Assembly (NCBI GenBank): GCA_030440445.1
Contig: CP098528.1
Span: forward strand, 1,674,001 to 1,738,000
Length of the DNA: 64,000 nt
Direction: 5' to 3'
Source of the DNA: Halomonas sp. KG2
Lineage (GTDB): Bacteria; Pseudomonadota; Gammaproteobacteria; Pseudomonadales; Halomonadaceae
Both the position numbers and the translations under genes were made by a program. A model generated the notes under the pieces. The model was not told the DNA's origin. It ran no database searches and saw only the letters and a list, made by a program, of their open reading frames with translations. Shown here piece after piece: positions 26,468 to 35,863 of the stretch. Numbering within the stretch: the stretch's first letter is position 1; every line of letters begins with the position of its first letter.

Positions 26468-26558
26468 AGGGTTCTCCTGTAAACGCTGTCAGCCTGGGGT
26501 AATGTCTGCAGCGTGATCATGCTTAAACGTTGGTCGTAGCGCGTTGAGCTTCGCTGGA

Positions 26559-26603
26559 TGAATCGTGTCATCTGTGGTTAGTTGGCTATGCTGAATCGAT
26601 TCA
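26559..26603. promoter_or_regulatory. FruR (Cra) operators between fruB and fruR
   Basis: TGAATCGATTCA (26592-26603) is a perfect 12-bp palindrome of the Cra/FruR type; TGAATCGTGTCA (26559-26570) is a two-mismatch copy 33 bases away. Both lie in the 226-bp divergent spacer, fitting repression of fruBKA and autocontrol by the adjacent FruR. Confidence 0.8.
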
Positions 26604-26693
26604 CTTAAAGACACAAGGGTTGTCTTTCTAGACTTTAGTCTGGGTGGGGAGAAACGGCTGATAAACTACATCGGCAACCAGAGGGAGAATTGC

Positions 26694-27671
26694 ATGACAC
26701 TTGCCGACATTGCCCGGCTTGCGGGCGTATCGCGCACCACGGCGAGCTATGTAATTAATGGCCAGGCCGAGCAACGGCGTATTAGTAATGCCACCATTGA
26801 GAAAGTAATGGCGGTAGTCAGGCAGCATCGCTATCACATTGACCCGCAGGCAGCGGCGCTGCGTCGTGGGGCAAGTCGGCTGATTGGTTTGATCGTGCCT
26901 GACCTTGAAAATATCAGCTATGCGCGGTTGGCGAAACGCTTAGAGCGTGGCGCGAGAGAGCAGGGCTATCAGCTGTTGGTGGCTAGCTCAGATGACTGTG
27001 CCGATAGCGAGCGTGCCTTAGCGCTAGCGCTTCGCGCGCAGCGCTGTGAGGTGCTTATTACCGCCAGCTGCCTGGCCGAGGATGACACCTTCTATGCTGA
27101 GTTGGTGGATGAAGGTTGGTGCGTTGTGGGCATGGACCGTGGGCTTGCGCCGACGCGTTTTGCCAGTGTCGTTAGCAACGATCAAGACGCGGCATATGCG
27201 CTAACCCGCTCGGTCATTACGGGTGGCACGCGGCGGGTGGCGTGGTTAGAAGCGATGCCAAGCTTGTCGATCAGTCGCGAGCGGAGAGTGGGGTTTCAGT
27301 CAGCGCTACAAGATAGCTCTATCGAGCCGGTTTTACTTAGCGGTACGCACTACGAGCGTAGCGAAGGTGCCCGTCTTGCCGCTCAACTGCTGGATGAGAA
27401 GGGCGGCGCTGATGCGTTGATCACCGCGTCTTATGTGCTGATGGAAGGGGTATTTGACGTGTTTCTGGAGCGCGGCGGGTTACCAGAGAATATGCGGTTG
27501 GCCACCTTTGGCGACCACCGTTTGCTGGATTTTCTGCCGCAAGCGGTGAATTCAGCGTTGCAAGATTATGATCGCATTGCTGAACTCACCCTGCGCTGCG
27601 CCCTGAATGCCATGAACGGCGACTATCAGTGTGGGCAGCAGGTCGTGGCGCGCCACCTACGTACCCGATAA
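26694..27671 (+). CDS. fruR: LacI-family fructose repressor FruR/Cra
   Basis: A 325-residue LacI-type regulator. The N-terminal helix-turn-helix MTLADIARLAGVSRTTASYVING is that of FruR/Cra, with a periplasmic-binding-like sensor domain (about 60-325). Divergent from fruBKA, with Cra-like palindromes in the spacer, so fructose 1-phosphate is the expected inducer, as known for pseudomonad FruR. Whether it also acts globally as in enterics cannot be seen here. GGGAGAA lies before the ATG. Confidence 0.93.
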   Translation: MTLADIARLAGVSRTTASYVINGQAEQRRISNATIEKVMAVVRQHRYHIDPQAAALRRGASRLIGLIVPDLENISYARLAKRLERGAREQGYQLLVASSDDCADSERALALALRAQRCEVLITASCLAEDDTFYAELVDEGWCVVGMDRGLAPTRFASVVSNDQDAAYALTRSVITGGTRRVAWLEAMPSLSISRERRVGFQSALQDSSIEPVLLSGTHYERSEGARLAAQLLDEKGGADALITASYVLMEGVFDVFLERGGLPENMRLATFGDHRLLDFLPQAVNSALQDYDRIAELTLRCALNAMNGDYQCGQQVVARHLRTR

Positions 27672-27685
27672 GCCCCATTGATTCG

Positions 27686-27726
27686 TTCAGAGCTTGAGTT
27701 GTTCAGAGCTTGAGTTGTTTAGAGCT
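27686..27726 (+). repeat. 16-bp tandem repeat after fruR, running into the mgsA stop
   Basis: TTCAGAGCTTGAGTTG is present twice without change (27686-27701, 27702-27717), then a partial third copy TTTAGAGCT (27718-27726) overlaps the stop codon of the convergent mgsA. The mgsA stop therefore lies within the repeat. Confidence 0.9.
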
Positions 27727-28201
27727 ATACCGTGCGGGCTTGAGCCCAGGCCTGTGCATCCGGAATAGACATATCGTAACGTTCACTGAGATAGGGCGAC
27801 GACAGTAAAAAGTCGGCGCTCGCCGCATTGCATGCCACCGGCACGTTCCATAGCGCGGCTAAACGCAGCAGCGCTTTGACATCAGGATCGTGGGGTTGAG
27901 GGGCAAACGGATCCCAGAAGAAAATCAGCACGTCTAGCTGTTGTTCGGCAATGCGCGCACCAATTTGCTGATCACCGCCCAACGGCCCGCTCATCAACCC
28001 CTCGACCTCTAGGCCAAGCGTATTTTTGAGCCGCCCAGCGGTAGTCCCCGTACCAATGAGAGTGTGCTGGCTGAGCGTTTCCTGCCAGCGTGTTGCCCAC
28101 TCCAGCATCTCGGTTTTTTTGCCGTCGTGGGCAATTAGCGCAATGCGTTTACGCGCTTGCAGCGTACGAACGGCTTGGCGGGGTGGACGTGCGTCGCTCA
28201 T
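27725..28201 (-). CDS. mgsA: Methylglyoxal synthase
   Basis: Converts dihydroxyacetone phosphate to methylglyoxal, a relief route when phosphorylated sugars build up. The 158-residue protein has IALIAHDGKK, the phosphate-binding GTGTTAGRL, GPLGGDQQIGA with the catalytic Asp, DPDVKALLR and NVPVACNAASADF. GGAGAG precedes the ATG. It lies 43 bases downstream of pyk on the same strand, so cotranscription with pyk is likely. Confidence 0.94.
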   Translation of the reverse strand: MSDARPPRQAVRTLQARKRIALIAHDGKKTEMLEWATRWQETLSQHTLIGTGTTAGRLKNTLGLEVEGLMSGPLGGDQQIGARIAEQQLDVLIFFWDPFAPQPHDPDVKALLRLAALWNVPVACNAASADFLLSSPYLSERYDMSIPDAQAWAQARTV

Positions 28202-28244
28202 GGCATGGCTCTCCAGTTAACATTCCGGCTATTTCAGGTCACAG

Positions 28245-29717
28245 TTAGATTTGCGCTTCTTCAACGGCCAGCACTTTCATGGTGTTAGTGCCGCCGTGGG
28301 CGTTCATGTGGTCGCCGCGGGTAAGAATGACATGATCGCCAGGGTGTGCCAAACCATGCGCTTGGAGTAGCTTGACGGCTTCTTGGTTGAGCTCTTTAGG
28401 ATCCATATGGGTTGTGTCGAAGGGGATCGACACGACGCCGCGGTAAAGCGCCATGCGCCGTTGGGCAATCGGGCTGTGTGCAAGGCCAACAATCGGCAGG
28501 CCAGAGCGAATGCGTGAGGCAATCAGTGGCGTATAACCTGTCGAGGTCATGCAGGCTATGGCGCGTACCCCGGTAAGGTGGTTGGCGGCATACATGGCAG
28601 AGAGGGCAATGGTTTCATCAATGCGCTCGAAGCCTTCATGGATACGGTGACCTGATGACTGAGCAATACGTTCGCGTTCAGCACCGAGGCATACCCGATC
28701 CATCGCTTGAATGGTTTCTACCGGATAGTCGCCCGCGGCAGTTTCCGCGGAAAGCATGACGGCGTCGGTGGCATCAAGCACTGCGTTAGCCACGTCGAAT
28801 ACTTCCGCGCGGGTGGGCAGTGGCGACTCAATCATCGACTCCATCATTTGTGTGGCGGTAATTACCGCGCGGTTAAGCGTGCGAGCATGCTTGATGATGC
28901 GTTTTTGAGTGCCGATCAGTGCGGCATCGCCAATTTCTACGCCTAAGTCGCCTCGCGCGACCATCACGGCTTCAGAGGCTTCGATAATGCCATCCAGTGT
29001 CTCATCATCGGCAACCGCTTCGGCGCGCTCAAGCTTGGCAACCAAGCCTATTTCCTTGCCTGCTTCGCCGAGCAGGTCGCGTGCTTCTTGCATATCAGCA
29101 GCGCTGCGTGGGAACGATACCGCCAGGTAATCCACCCCGATATCGATCGCGGTTTTTAGGTCTTCTTTATCTTTTTCGGTAAGCGCCGGGGCGGATAATC
29201 CACCACCTTGCTTGTTGATGCCTTTGTTATTGGAAAGCTTGCCACCTACGTGAACGCGTGTGTGCACTTCTTGACCAATAATCGAGGTGACGTCCAGCAC
29301 GACACGGCCATCATCCAGCAGTAGCCGGTCGCCAGGGGCGACATCGTCAATCAGCGACTTGTAATCACAGCCGACGCGCTCGGCCGTGCCGCTGTTGGCA
29401 TCTAGCGCCATGTCGAGCACAAAGGCCTGGCCAATGTCCAAGTGAACGGCACCTTCGGCAAAGCGTGATATACGGATTTTTGGCCCTTGCAGGTCACCCA
29501 GGGCGGCAACGCTGCGATTTAGTCGCTGGGCGATCTCGCGTACCTCTTTCAAGCGGCGGCGATGGTCATCTGCGGCGCCATGGGAGAAATTTAGCCGCAC
29601 GACATCAACGCCCGCTTTTAGCATGTCTTCCAGCACGCCAGGGCGATCGCTTGCTGGGCCAAGCGTCGCGACAATCTTGGTGCGGCGAAGGGGAGTGGGA
29701 GATGTTGAGCGAGTCAT
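28245..29717 (-). CDS. pyk: Pyruvate kinase
   Basis: Makes pyruvate and ATP from PEP and ADP. The 490-residue protein shows [13 protein letters not shown] at the N-terminus, RLNFSHG, the GDLQGPKIR segment, the active-site Lys region [11 protein letters not shown], metal site [11 protein letters not shown] and [19 protein letters not shown] precedes the ATG. It is divergent from gap, with a HexR-like site in the shared spacer, and followed by mgsA. Confidence 0.96.
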   Translation of the reverse strand: MTRSTSPTPLRRTKIVATLGPASDRPGVLEDMLKAGVDVVRLNFSHGAADDHRRRLKEVREIAQRLNRSVAALGDLQGPKIRISRFAEGAVHLDIGQAFVLDMALDANSGTAERVGCDYKSLIDDVAPGDRLLLDDGRVVLDVTSIIGQEVHTRVHVGGKLSNNKGINKQGGGLSAPALTEKDKEDLKTAIDIGVDYLAVSFPRSAADMQEARDLLGEAGKEIGLVAKLERAEAVADDETLDGIIEASEAVMVARGDLGVEIGDAALIGTQKRIIKHARTLNRAVITATQMMESMIESPLPTRAEVFDVANAVLDATDAVMLSAETAAGDYPVETIQAMDRVCLGAERERIAQSSGHRIHEGFERIDETIALSAMYAANHLTGVRAIACMTSTGYTPLIASRIRSGLPIVGLAHSPIAQRRMALYRGVVSIPFDTTHMDPKELNQEAVKLLQAHGLAHPGDHVILTRGDHMNAHGGTNTMKVLAVEEAQI

Positions 29718-29779
29718 AAACGTTACTCCTAGTGACCATCTTGGCGGTGATTAATTATTGGACTACGATAGCCTTTATA

Positions 29780-29795
29780 TAGTAATTTTACTACA
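29780..29795. promoter_or_regulatory. HexR-like site between pyk and gap
   Basis: TAGTAATTTTACTACA reads TGTAGTAAAATTACTA on the pyk strand and matches the zwf-upstream site at 13 of its 15 positions. A second, looser copy TAGTAATTTTTTTACTG lies at 29872-29888, close to gap. HexR is known in gammaproteobacteria to control zwf, gap, pyk and Entner-Doudoroff genes. Confidence 0.7.
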
Positions 29796-29928
29796 TATTG
29801 AGATGTTATTAGCCTTTAAGGGCAGTTTGGATAGGTAAAAATTGACCTAAAGGTAAATAAATACGTATTTTTAGTAATTTTTTTACTGGATACGCCATCG
29901 ACTACCACTGCTTGATTGAGGTGCCATC

Positions 29929-30933
29929 ATGACAATAAGAGTTGCTATTAACGGATTTGGACGGATTGGTCGTAACGTACTGCGTGCGCTGTACGAAAAT
30001 GGCTACCGGGATCGTGTCCGAGTGGTTGCGATTAATGATTTGGGTGATCCTTCCCTAAACTCGCACCTGCTGCGTCACGATACGGTTCACGGCCACTTTC
30101 CTTTTGCCGTTGAGCATGATGCCGAAAGTATTCGTGTGGATGGCGATCGCATCGCGATCTCTTCTGAGCGTGATCCTAGCCAGCTTCCTTGGGCATCCAT
30201 GAACATTGATCTCGTCATGGAGTGCACAGGCTTGTTCACTAAGCGAGAAGCCGCTGCCAAGCATATCGAAGCGGGTGCTAAGCGTGTGTTGATCTCTGCA
30301 CCCAGCCCCGATGCTGACGCTACTATCGTATATGGTGTTAATGACGATATTTTGACGGCTGAACATACGGTGGTCTCCAATGCGTCGTGCACGACTAACT
30401 GCTTGGCGCCTGTCGCCAAAGCGTTAAACGATGCTGTAGGCATTGAAAATGGTTTGATGACCACGGTTCATGCCTACACCAACGACCAGAACCTATCGGA
30501 TGTTTATCACTCCGACCCTTACCGCGCGCGTAGTGCGACGCATTCGATGATTCCGACCAAAACAGGCGCAGCAGCGGCCGTTGGTTTGGTCTTGCCGGAG
30601 CTGGCAGGTAAGTTTGATGGGTTAGCCGTACGCGTGCCGGTGATCAACGTTTCCCTGGTAGATTTAACATTTACGGCAAGCCGCGATACCAGCAAAGAAG
30701 AGATCAACGCAATTGTTGAACAAGCGGCGGCGAACTCGTCTGTGCTAGCGGTTAACGCACAGCCACTGGTGTCTATTGATTTCAATCATGATGCGCATTC
30801 ATCTACTTTTGATGCCAATCACACCCGTGTGAATGGCCGCCTGGTGAAAATCATGGCGTGGTACGACAACGAGTGGGGCTTCTCCAACCGTATGTTAGAT
30901 ACCGCCCTTGCCATGCAGAAAACGGCCAAATAA
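29929..30933 (+). CDS. gap: Glyceraldehyde-3-phosphate dehydrogenase, type I
   Basis: Oxidises glyceraldehyde 3-phosphate to 1,3-bisphosphoglycerate. The 334-residue protein has the NAD motif [14 protein letters not shown] with AIND (Asp that favours NAD), the catalytic [10 protein letters not shown] (Cys), [12 protein letters not shown], and [11 protein letters not shown] at the C-terminus. Divergent from pyk. Its likely terminator lies inside the 3' end of the convergent LacI-family gene. Confidence 0.96.
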   Translation: MTIRVAINGFGRIGRNVLRALYENGYRDRVRVVAINDLGDPSLNSHLLRHDTVHGHFPFAVEHDAESIRVDGDRIAISSERDPSQLPWASMNIDLVMECTGLFTKREAAAKHIEAGAKRVLISAPSPDADATIVYGVNDDILTAEHTVVSNASCTTNCLAPVAKALNDAVGIENGLMTTVHAYTNDQNLSDVYHSDPYRARSATHSMIPTKTGAAAAVGLVLPELAGKFDGLAVRVPVINVSLVDLTFTASRDTSKEEINAIVEQAAANSSVLAVNAQPLVSIDFNHDAHSSTFDANHTRVNGRLVKIMAWYDNEWGFSNRMLDTALAMQKTAK

Positions 30934-30947
30934 CACCTGGCTGACCC

Positions 30948-31997
30948 TTATGGGCAAGTGTCGCCCAGCAGCAACTCAGTTTTGAGTAGCTGCTGGGTTT
31001 TGGGTATCCGCCCTAGAATCATTTTTGCCGCCACGCGGCCTTTGCCCGCACTGTCCTGGCGCACAGTCGTTAAACGCGGCGCCCGGTACTGCCCTTCAGC
31101 AATGCCATCAAAGCCGGTAATTCTTAGTTCACCTGGTACGTGAATGCCACGCTGTTCGGCCAACGTCAGCGCGGTAAGCGCAATACGGTCTGACATGCAT
31201 AGCAGCAGATCCGGGCGCTGCGTGGCAGGCAGGTCGAGGATTTCTGTGATCACTGGTGAGCACACATCAAACACGTTCTCTTCGATATTCCATAGTGGGA
31301 TCTGTTCAGCATCAAAGCCATGTTCGGTGAGTGCAGCATGAAATCCGGCCAGGCGCGCACGGCTGATGGTGCTGCTGCCCGGCAGTAGGGTGTGCGCGTT
31401 GGTGATGCGGCCGTTGCAATGCTCTTTTGTCAGACGAAGATTAATCACCGCAGGCCGCTGTGGCCGCGTTTTTAAGGCGTGCTGGGCAAGGTGGTAGCTC
31501 GCATCCTGATCATCGATATGCACAGTCGGACTGCCATCAATGTCGAAATCCACGGACACCAGTGGCCGCTGCGCAGGCAGCTCGCTTAGAAGCTTGTTAT
31601 TAGGCATCAGGCCGTAAACGATAAAGCCATCGGCAATGTTTGCAGACCCGGGCGGCTGGGAGGCATGGCCTCTGCCAGGCAGTAGCAGCATGGTATGACC
31701 ATGAGCATCAAGTACTTCAGCGACGCCGGATAAAAATTCACTGGCGACAGCATCATTGAGGCTGTAGGTCAGGCTTTCGGCAAGAATAACCGCAACAATG
31801 CTGGAACGCCCGGTGCGTAGACTGCGGGCCTTGGCATCTGGACCGTTATACCCAAGGCGTTTGGCCTCGCTTAAAATACGATCGCGTAGCAGAGGCGAAA
31901 GCTGGTCGGGGCGGTTGAAAGCGTTTGATATTGTCGCAGTGGAAACGCCGAGTTCTGTGGCAAGATCCTTGAGAGTCATTCGACGATGGGCAGTCAC
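30948..31997 (-). CDS. LacI-family regulator of the agl genes
   Basis: About 349 residues: N-terminal helix-turn-helix (MTLKDLATELGVSTATISNAFNRP) and a sugar-binding sensor domain (about 65-349). It lies downstream of aglEFGAK in the same direction, like AglR-type regulators of alpha-glucoside genes. Two palindromes with CTTAAWCGATTAAG before aglE are its probable targets. The start taken is GTG at 31997, near AGGA; an ATG six codons later (31979) lacks a clear ribosome site. Its last codons contain the gap terminator hairpin. Confidence 0.85.
   Translation of the reverse strand: MTAHRRMTLKDLATELGVSTATISNAFNRPDQLSPLLRDRILSEAKRLGYNGPDAKARSLRTGRSSIVAVILAESLTYSLNDAVASEFLSGVAEVLDAHGHTMLLLPGRGHASQPPGSANIADGFIVYGLMPNNKLLSELPAQRPLVSVDFDIDGSPTVHIDDQDASYHLAQHALKTRPQRPAVINLRLTKEHCNGRITNAHTLLPGSSTISRARLAGFHAALTEHGFDAEQIPLWNIEENVFDVCSPVITEILDLPATQRPDLLLCMSDRIALTALTLAEQRGIHVPGELRITGFDGIAEGQYRAPRLTTVRQDSAGKGRVAAKMILGRIPKTQQLLKTELLLGDTCP
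30964..31001 (+). terminator. gap terminator inside the lacI coding end
   Basis: CCCAGCAGC (30964-30972) pairs with GCTGCTGGG (30989-30997), with an inner ACTCA/TGAGT stem and a small GTTT loop, followed by TTTT. On the gap strand it looks like an intrinsic terminator 31 bases after the gap stop, yet it occupies codons near the C-terminus of the convergent LacI-family gene. Confidence 0.8.
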
Positions 31998-32068
31998 GGG
32001 TTTCCTATCCTGTTTAATTATTTGGGCGTTATTTTACATCGCAGGCTAATGAATTGAATCTGACGCAC

Positions 32069-32132
32069 AAAAATACGGCCTTGACGTTGTTTCCACTACC
32101 GTTGCTATAGAGGTAGTAGCATCAAAGGCCGT
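32069..32132 (-). terminator. Likely terminator between aglK and the lacI-type gene
   Basis: On the agl strand an outer stem ACGGCCTT/AAGGCCGT with an inner CTACC/GGTAG stem is followed by a T5 run. It lies 36 bases beyond aglK and upstream of the regulator gene, so the two are at least partly separate transcripts. Confidence 0.55.
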
Positions 32133-32167
32133 TGTTCACTCAGCAACAGCGCAGTCGATAGTGTTCG

Positions 32168-33274
32168 TTAAGCTGCAGAGCGTGTCTCAGAAAGCATCAA
32201 CGCCGCACCGCTTTCATCAAATAGATGCACATGCTCAATGTCAGGCACTAGGGATACTTTTTGGCCTTCTTCCCACTGGCTCGGGGCTTCGCTGCGGTGG
32301 ATAAGCAGTGTATCGCCCTCTTTGGGTTCTAGGTAGACATAGACCTCATTACCCAGGTACTCGACATTGAAAATTTCAAAGCAGTTATCGCCCTTGGGTG
32401 CCTCTAAACGTAGGTGCTCGGGGCGTATGCCTAAGGTAAGCGAACTGCCCGTACGATAGCTATCTGCGGCTTGGGGAAGTGTGATCTCTCCCAATCCTTT
32501 TGCAGTCACCCGGCAACCATCTGTTGAACCGCTGGCAAGCTCCGCGGGCATAAAATTCATCGTCGGTGAACCGATAAAACCTGCGACAAACTTGGTGGCT
32601 GGGCGTTGATAAAGTTCATGTGGGCTACCTACTTGCTCGATATGGCCGCCTTTTAGCACCACGATTTTATCTGCCAGGGTCATTGCTTCGACTTGGTCGT
32701 GGGTCACATAAATCATCGTAGAGCCTAGGCGATTGTGCAGCCTCGCGATCTCGTTGCGCATTTGTACTCGCAGCGACGCATCCAGGTTAGAAAGCGGCTC
32801 ATCAAAAAGCAGAATGCGAGGTTCCCGAGCCATCGCACGGCCCATTGCAACACGTTGGCGTTGACCGCCCGACAGTGCTTTCGGCTTGCGGTGCAATAGG
32901 TCTTCAAGCTGCAAAATTTTAGCGGTACTCATTACCCGTTCATGGACCGTCTCTTTGTCCGTTTTGGCAAGCTTCAAGCCAAAGGCCATGTTGTCATAAA
33001 CGGTCATGTGCGGGTAAAGAGCATACGACTGGAACACCATGCCCACACCACGTTCTCGTGGGGGAAGGTCATTGACCAGCGTGTCACCAATGTTTAAGTC
33101 ACCGTCGGTGATCGACTCAAGACCCGCGATAAGGCGCAGCAGCGTAGATTTGCCACAGCCGGAGGGACCAACAAAGACGACAAATTCACCATCGCCAATG
33201 GTCAGGTCAACGTCTTTAATAATGTGATCGCGACCAAATACTTTGTTGATCTTTTCAAGCGTAACACTTGCCAT
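32168..33274 (-). CDS. aglK: ABC transporter ATPase for alpha-glucosides
   Basis: Energising subunit of a carbohydrate ABC importer (MalK/UgpC type), 368 residues. Walker [11 protein letters not shown]-loop, signature [14 protein letters not shown], Walker [14 protein letters not shown] and the switch His in [14 protein letters not shown] are present, followed by the C-terminal regulatory domain (about 240-368). AAGGAG precedes the ATG. Last gene of aglE-F-G-A-K, the order known for the Sinorhizobium alpha-glucoside operon. Confidence 0.92.
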   Translation of the reverse strand: MASVTLEKINKVFGRDHIIKDVDLTIGDGEFVVFVGPSGCGKSTLLRLIAGLESITDGDLNIGDTLVNDLPPRERGVGMVFQSYALYPHMTVYDNMAFGLKLAKTDKETVHERVMSTAKILQLEDLLHRKPKALSGGQRQRVAMGRAMAREPRILLFDEPLSNLDASLRVQMRNEIARLHNRLGSTMIYVTHDQVEAMTLADKIVVLKGGHIEQVGSPHELYQRPATKFVAGFIGSPTMNFMPAELASGSTDGCRVTAKGLGEITLPQAADSYRTGSSLTLGIRPEHLRLEAPKGDNCFEIFNVEYLGNEVYVYLEPKEGDTLLIHRSEAPSQWEEGQKVSLVPDIEHVHLFDESGAALMLSETRSAA

Positions 33275-33366
33275 GGTTAGCTCCTTGTCGGCCTCAATGC
33301 TGCATTCCTCGTATCGGGCCGACTATCGTTATTGAATGTTGTTATTGAGTATTGCCATTGATGTGA

Positions 33367-34983
33367 CTAAGCAACGTGCATGAAGGCGGCTTGATAGGCG
33401 GGCAGCGTCAGCACATTGCCCTTGCGTGCCGTAGTGAAGCCGTGTCCTTCCAGGTCACCGATGACGTCTAAGGGGAGTGCTGTTTGCAGCTCATTCCCCG
33501 TCAGGTTAAAGACACACAGCACTTTCTCTTGGTCATTTTGACGAATAAAGCCCAGTAACTCCTCGCCAACCTCAATCAGCTGTAAATCACCGTCGAACAG
33601 CGCGGAGTGCGTTTGGCGGAAAGCCAGCATCCGGCGCACAGCGTTAAGCGTTGAGTCCGGGTTCGTTTGCTGTCGGCTGACCGCCAATGGCAGGTGGCGT
33701 TTTTCTACCGGGAGCCATGGCTCAATGGCCGAGAAACCTGCCTGGGTGCCATCGGTCCATGGCATCGGCGTGCGGCACCCGTCTCGGCCTTTAAACTCTG
33801 GCCAGAGCACTTTGCCGTAAGGGTCTTGAATGCGCTCGAAGGGCACGTCGGCTTCTGGCAGCCCTAGCTCTTCCCCTTGATAAAGGCAGACACTGCCACG
33901 TAGGGAAAACAGCATGGCCAACATCACTTTGGGATAAGCAATGGGATCTTCTTCAGCCCCCCAGCGTGATGCGCTGCGTTCAACATCATGGTTGGATGTT
34001 GCCCAGCAGGGCCAGGCATCGCCCGCTAAGCGCTGAAAGCGCTCAATAACATGACGAATATAGCTGGCGGAGCGTGGCTTATTGAGCAAGTCAAAGGTGT
34101 AAGCCATGTGCAGTTTGTCACCGCCTGCGGTGTACTCAGCCATACGCTCAAGCGGATTGTCATCGCCGATTTCGCCCACGCTCGTCGTGCCGGGATACTC
34201 GTCCATCAAGGCGCGTAAGTCTTTCAAGAAGTCTACGTTTTCAGGGCGACTAATATCGTAGACATGGCGCTGCCACGTGTAGGGGTTAGCCTCCGGTGCG
34301 CCTAAGGTTTTGGATTCGCCTTTGGGCACCGGTGCGTTGTCACGCAGCTCGGCGTCGTGGAAGTAGAAGTTGACGGTATCAAGGCGGAAACCATCAACGC
34401 CAAGATCCAGCCAGAAGCGCATATTATCCAGCTGTGCCTGACGGGCTTCCGGGTTGTGGAAGTTGACATCCGGCTGGCTGGTCAAAAAGTTGTGTAGATA
34501 ATACTGCTGGCGGCGTGAATCAAAGGTCCAGGCAGGGCCGCCAAAAATAGATAGCCAGTTATTAGGGGGTGTGCCATCGGGCTTAGGGTCTGCCCACACA
34601 AACCAATCGGCTTTGGGGTTGGTGCGATTCTGGCGGCTCTCTTTAAACCAAGCGTGCTGTTCAGAGGTATGGCTGATGACTTGATCAATCATCACTTTCA
34701 GCCCAAGTGAATGGGCCTTGTCGAGCAACGCCTTGAAATCATCCAGGGTGCCAAACATGGGATCAACGTCACGGTAGTCGCTGACGTCATAACCGAAATC
34801 CAACATGGGAGACGTAAAGAAAGGCGACAGCCAGACACCGTCAACATTCAAAGAAGCGACGTAATCGAGCTTTTCGGTAATGCCTTTCAAGTCACCAATA
34901 CCGTCGCCACGACTGTCTAGGAAGCTGCGCGGGTAAATTTGATAGATAACGCCGCCGCGCCACCAGGTCAGGTTGTCTTGCAT
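33367..34983 (-). CDS. aglA: Alpha-glucosidase, GH13 (HaG-like)
   Basis: Cytoplasmic alpha-glucosidase of 538 residues, exactly the length I recall for Halomonas sp. H11 HaG and very similar throughout. GH13 residues: nucleophile D202 in GFRLDTVNF, acid/base E271 in SVGEIGDD, D333 in SNHDVERS. An N-terminal (beta/alpha)8 barrel with a short B domain is followed by a beta C domain. HaG is known to hydrolyse and transfer alpha-1,4-linked glucose from small sugars. It follows aglG by 37 bases, and AAGGA precedes the ATG. Confidence 0.95.
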   Translation of the reverse strand: MQDNLTWWRGGVIYQIYPRSFLDSRGDGIGDLKGITEKLDYVASLNVDGVWLSPFFTSPMLDFGYDVSDYRDVDPMFGTLDDFKALLDKAHSLGLKVMIDQVISHTSEQHAWFKESRQNRTNPKADWFVWADPKPDGTPPNNWLSIFGGPAWTFDSRRQQYYLHNFLTSQPDVNFHNPEARQAQLDNMRFWLDLGVDGFRLDTVNFYFHDAELRDNAPVPKGESKTLGAPEANPYTWQRHVYDISRPENVDFLKDLRALMDEYPGTTSVGEIGDDNPLERMAEYTAGGDKLHMAYTFDLLNKPRSASYIRHVIERFQRLAGDAWPCWATSNHDVERSASRWGAEEDPIAYPKVMLAMLFSLRGSVCLYQGEELGLPEADVPFERIQDPYGKVLWPEFKGRDGCRTPMPWTDGTQAGFSAIEPWLPVEKRHLPLAVSRQQTNPDSTLNAVRRMLAFRQTHSALFDGDLQLIEVGEELLGFIRQNDQEKVLCVFNLTGNELQTALPLDVIGDLEGHGFTTARKGNVLTLPAYQAAFMHVA

Positions 34984-35020
34984 GAATAAATCCTTAATAA
35001 AACGTCAATAACACCCACGC

Positions 35021-35863
35021 TTAGCCCTTAACTGCGCCCGCAGTTAAGCCTGAAACAATGCGACGTTGGAAAATGATGACCAAAATAACCAGAGGCACGG
35101 TGACGACGACCGACGCGGCCATGATTGGCCCCCAAGGCAGCTCGTAGGCGCTACCACCTGACAGCAGGGCAATGGCAACAGGCACGGTGCGCTGGGCATC
35201 AGTGAGTGTGAAAGTTAAGGCAAACAGAAACTCATTCCACGCCGCAATAAAGGCGAGCAGGCCAGTGGTTGCCATGGCGGGCCACATTAGCGGTAGGAAG
35301 ACTTTAGTAATCGTAATCCAGGGCGTAGCGCCATCCATAATGGCGGCTTCTTCCAGCTCCATGGGCAGTTCTTTCATGAAAGTGGTAAGTACCCAGACGG
35401 TGAAGGGCAGCGTGAAAATGGTGTAGCTCAGAATGAGGCCAGCGGGATTGTTGTAGAGATTTAGTGCGCGAATCACCTCAAACAAGCCTGAGAGCACCGC
35501 GACCTGAGGAAACATGGAAACCCCAAGAATGACCAGCATGACGGTCGAGCGGCCACGGAAGCGAACCCGGCCCAGCGCGTAAGAGGCGGTGATACCCAGT
35601 AGCAGCGCGATGAAAACAACGCTAAATGCTACGACTACCGAGTTAAAAATCGCACGGATAAAGCTCGACTGGCTAAAAATCTGCGCATAGTTGTCCAGGT
35701 TCCAATTGGAGGGCCAAAGTTCAACCTGGAAGAGCTCGCTGGAAGGTTTAAGTGAGGTAATGACCGCGTAATAAAACGGGAAAACGGCGTATACCATAAT
35801 CAGCGCAATTAAGGCCCAAAAGCCGACGCGCTTGGCAATTTTGGCTAACTGACGTTGGTTCAT
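35021..35863 (-). CDS. aglG: ABC sugar permease, MalG-like
   Basis: Inner-membrane permease of 280 residues with six predicted helices and the EAA loop EEAAIMDGATPWITITKVFLP (in parts), which contacts the ATPase AglK. The C-terminal SGLTAGAVKG tail is typical of MalG-type permeases. Its ATG shares one base with the aglF stop, so the two are translationally coupled. Confidence 0.92.
   Translation of the reverse strand: MNQRQLAKIAKRVGFWALIALIMVYAVFPFYYAVITSLKPSSELFQVELWPSNWNLDNYAQIFSQSSFIRAIFNSVVVAFSVVFIALLLGITASYALGRVRFRGRSTVMLVILGVSMFPQVAVLSGLFEVIRALNLYNNPAGLILSYTIFTLPFTVWVLTTFMKELPMELEEAAIMDGATPWITITKVFLPLMWPAMATTGLLAFIAAWNEFLFALTFTLTDAQRTVPVAIALLSGGSAYELPWGPIMAASVVVTVPLVILVIIFQRRIVSGLTAGAVKG

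Noticed and set aside
29872..29888. Second HexR site close to gap
   Set aside because: The half-sites are spaced three bases too far apart compared with the zwf and pyk sites; kept only as a note.
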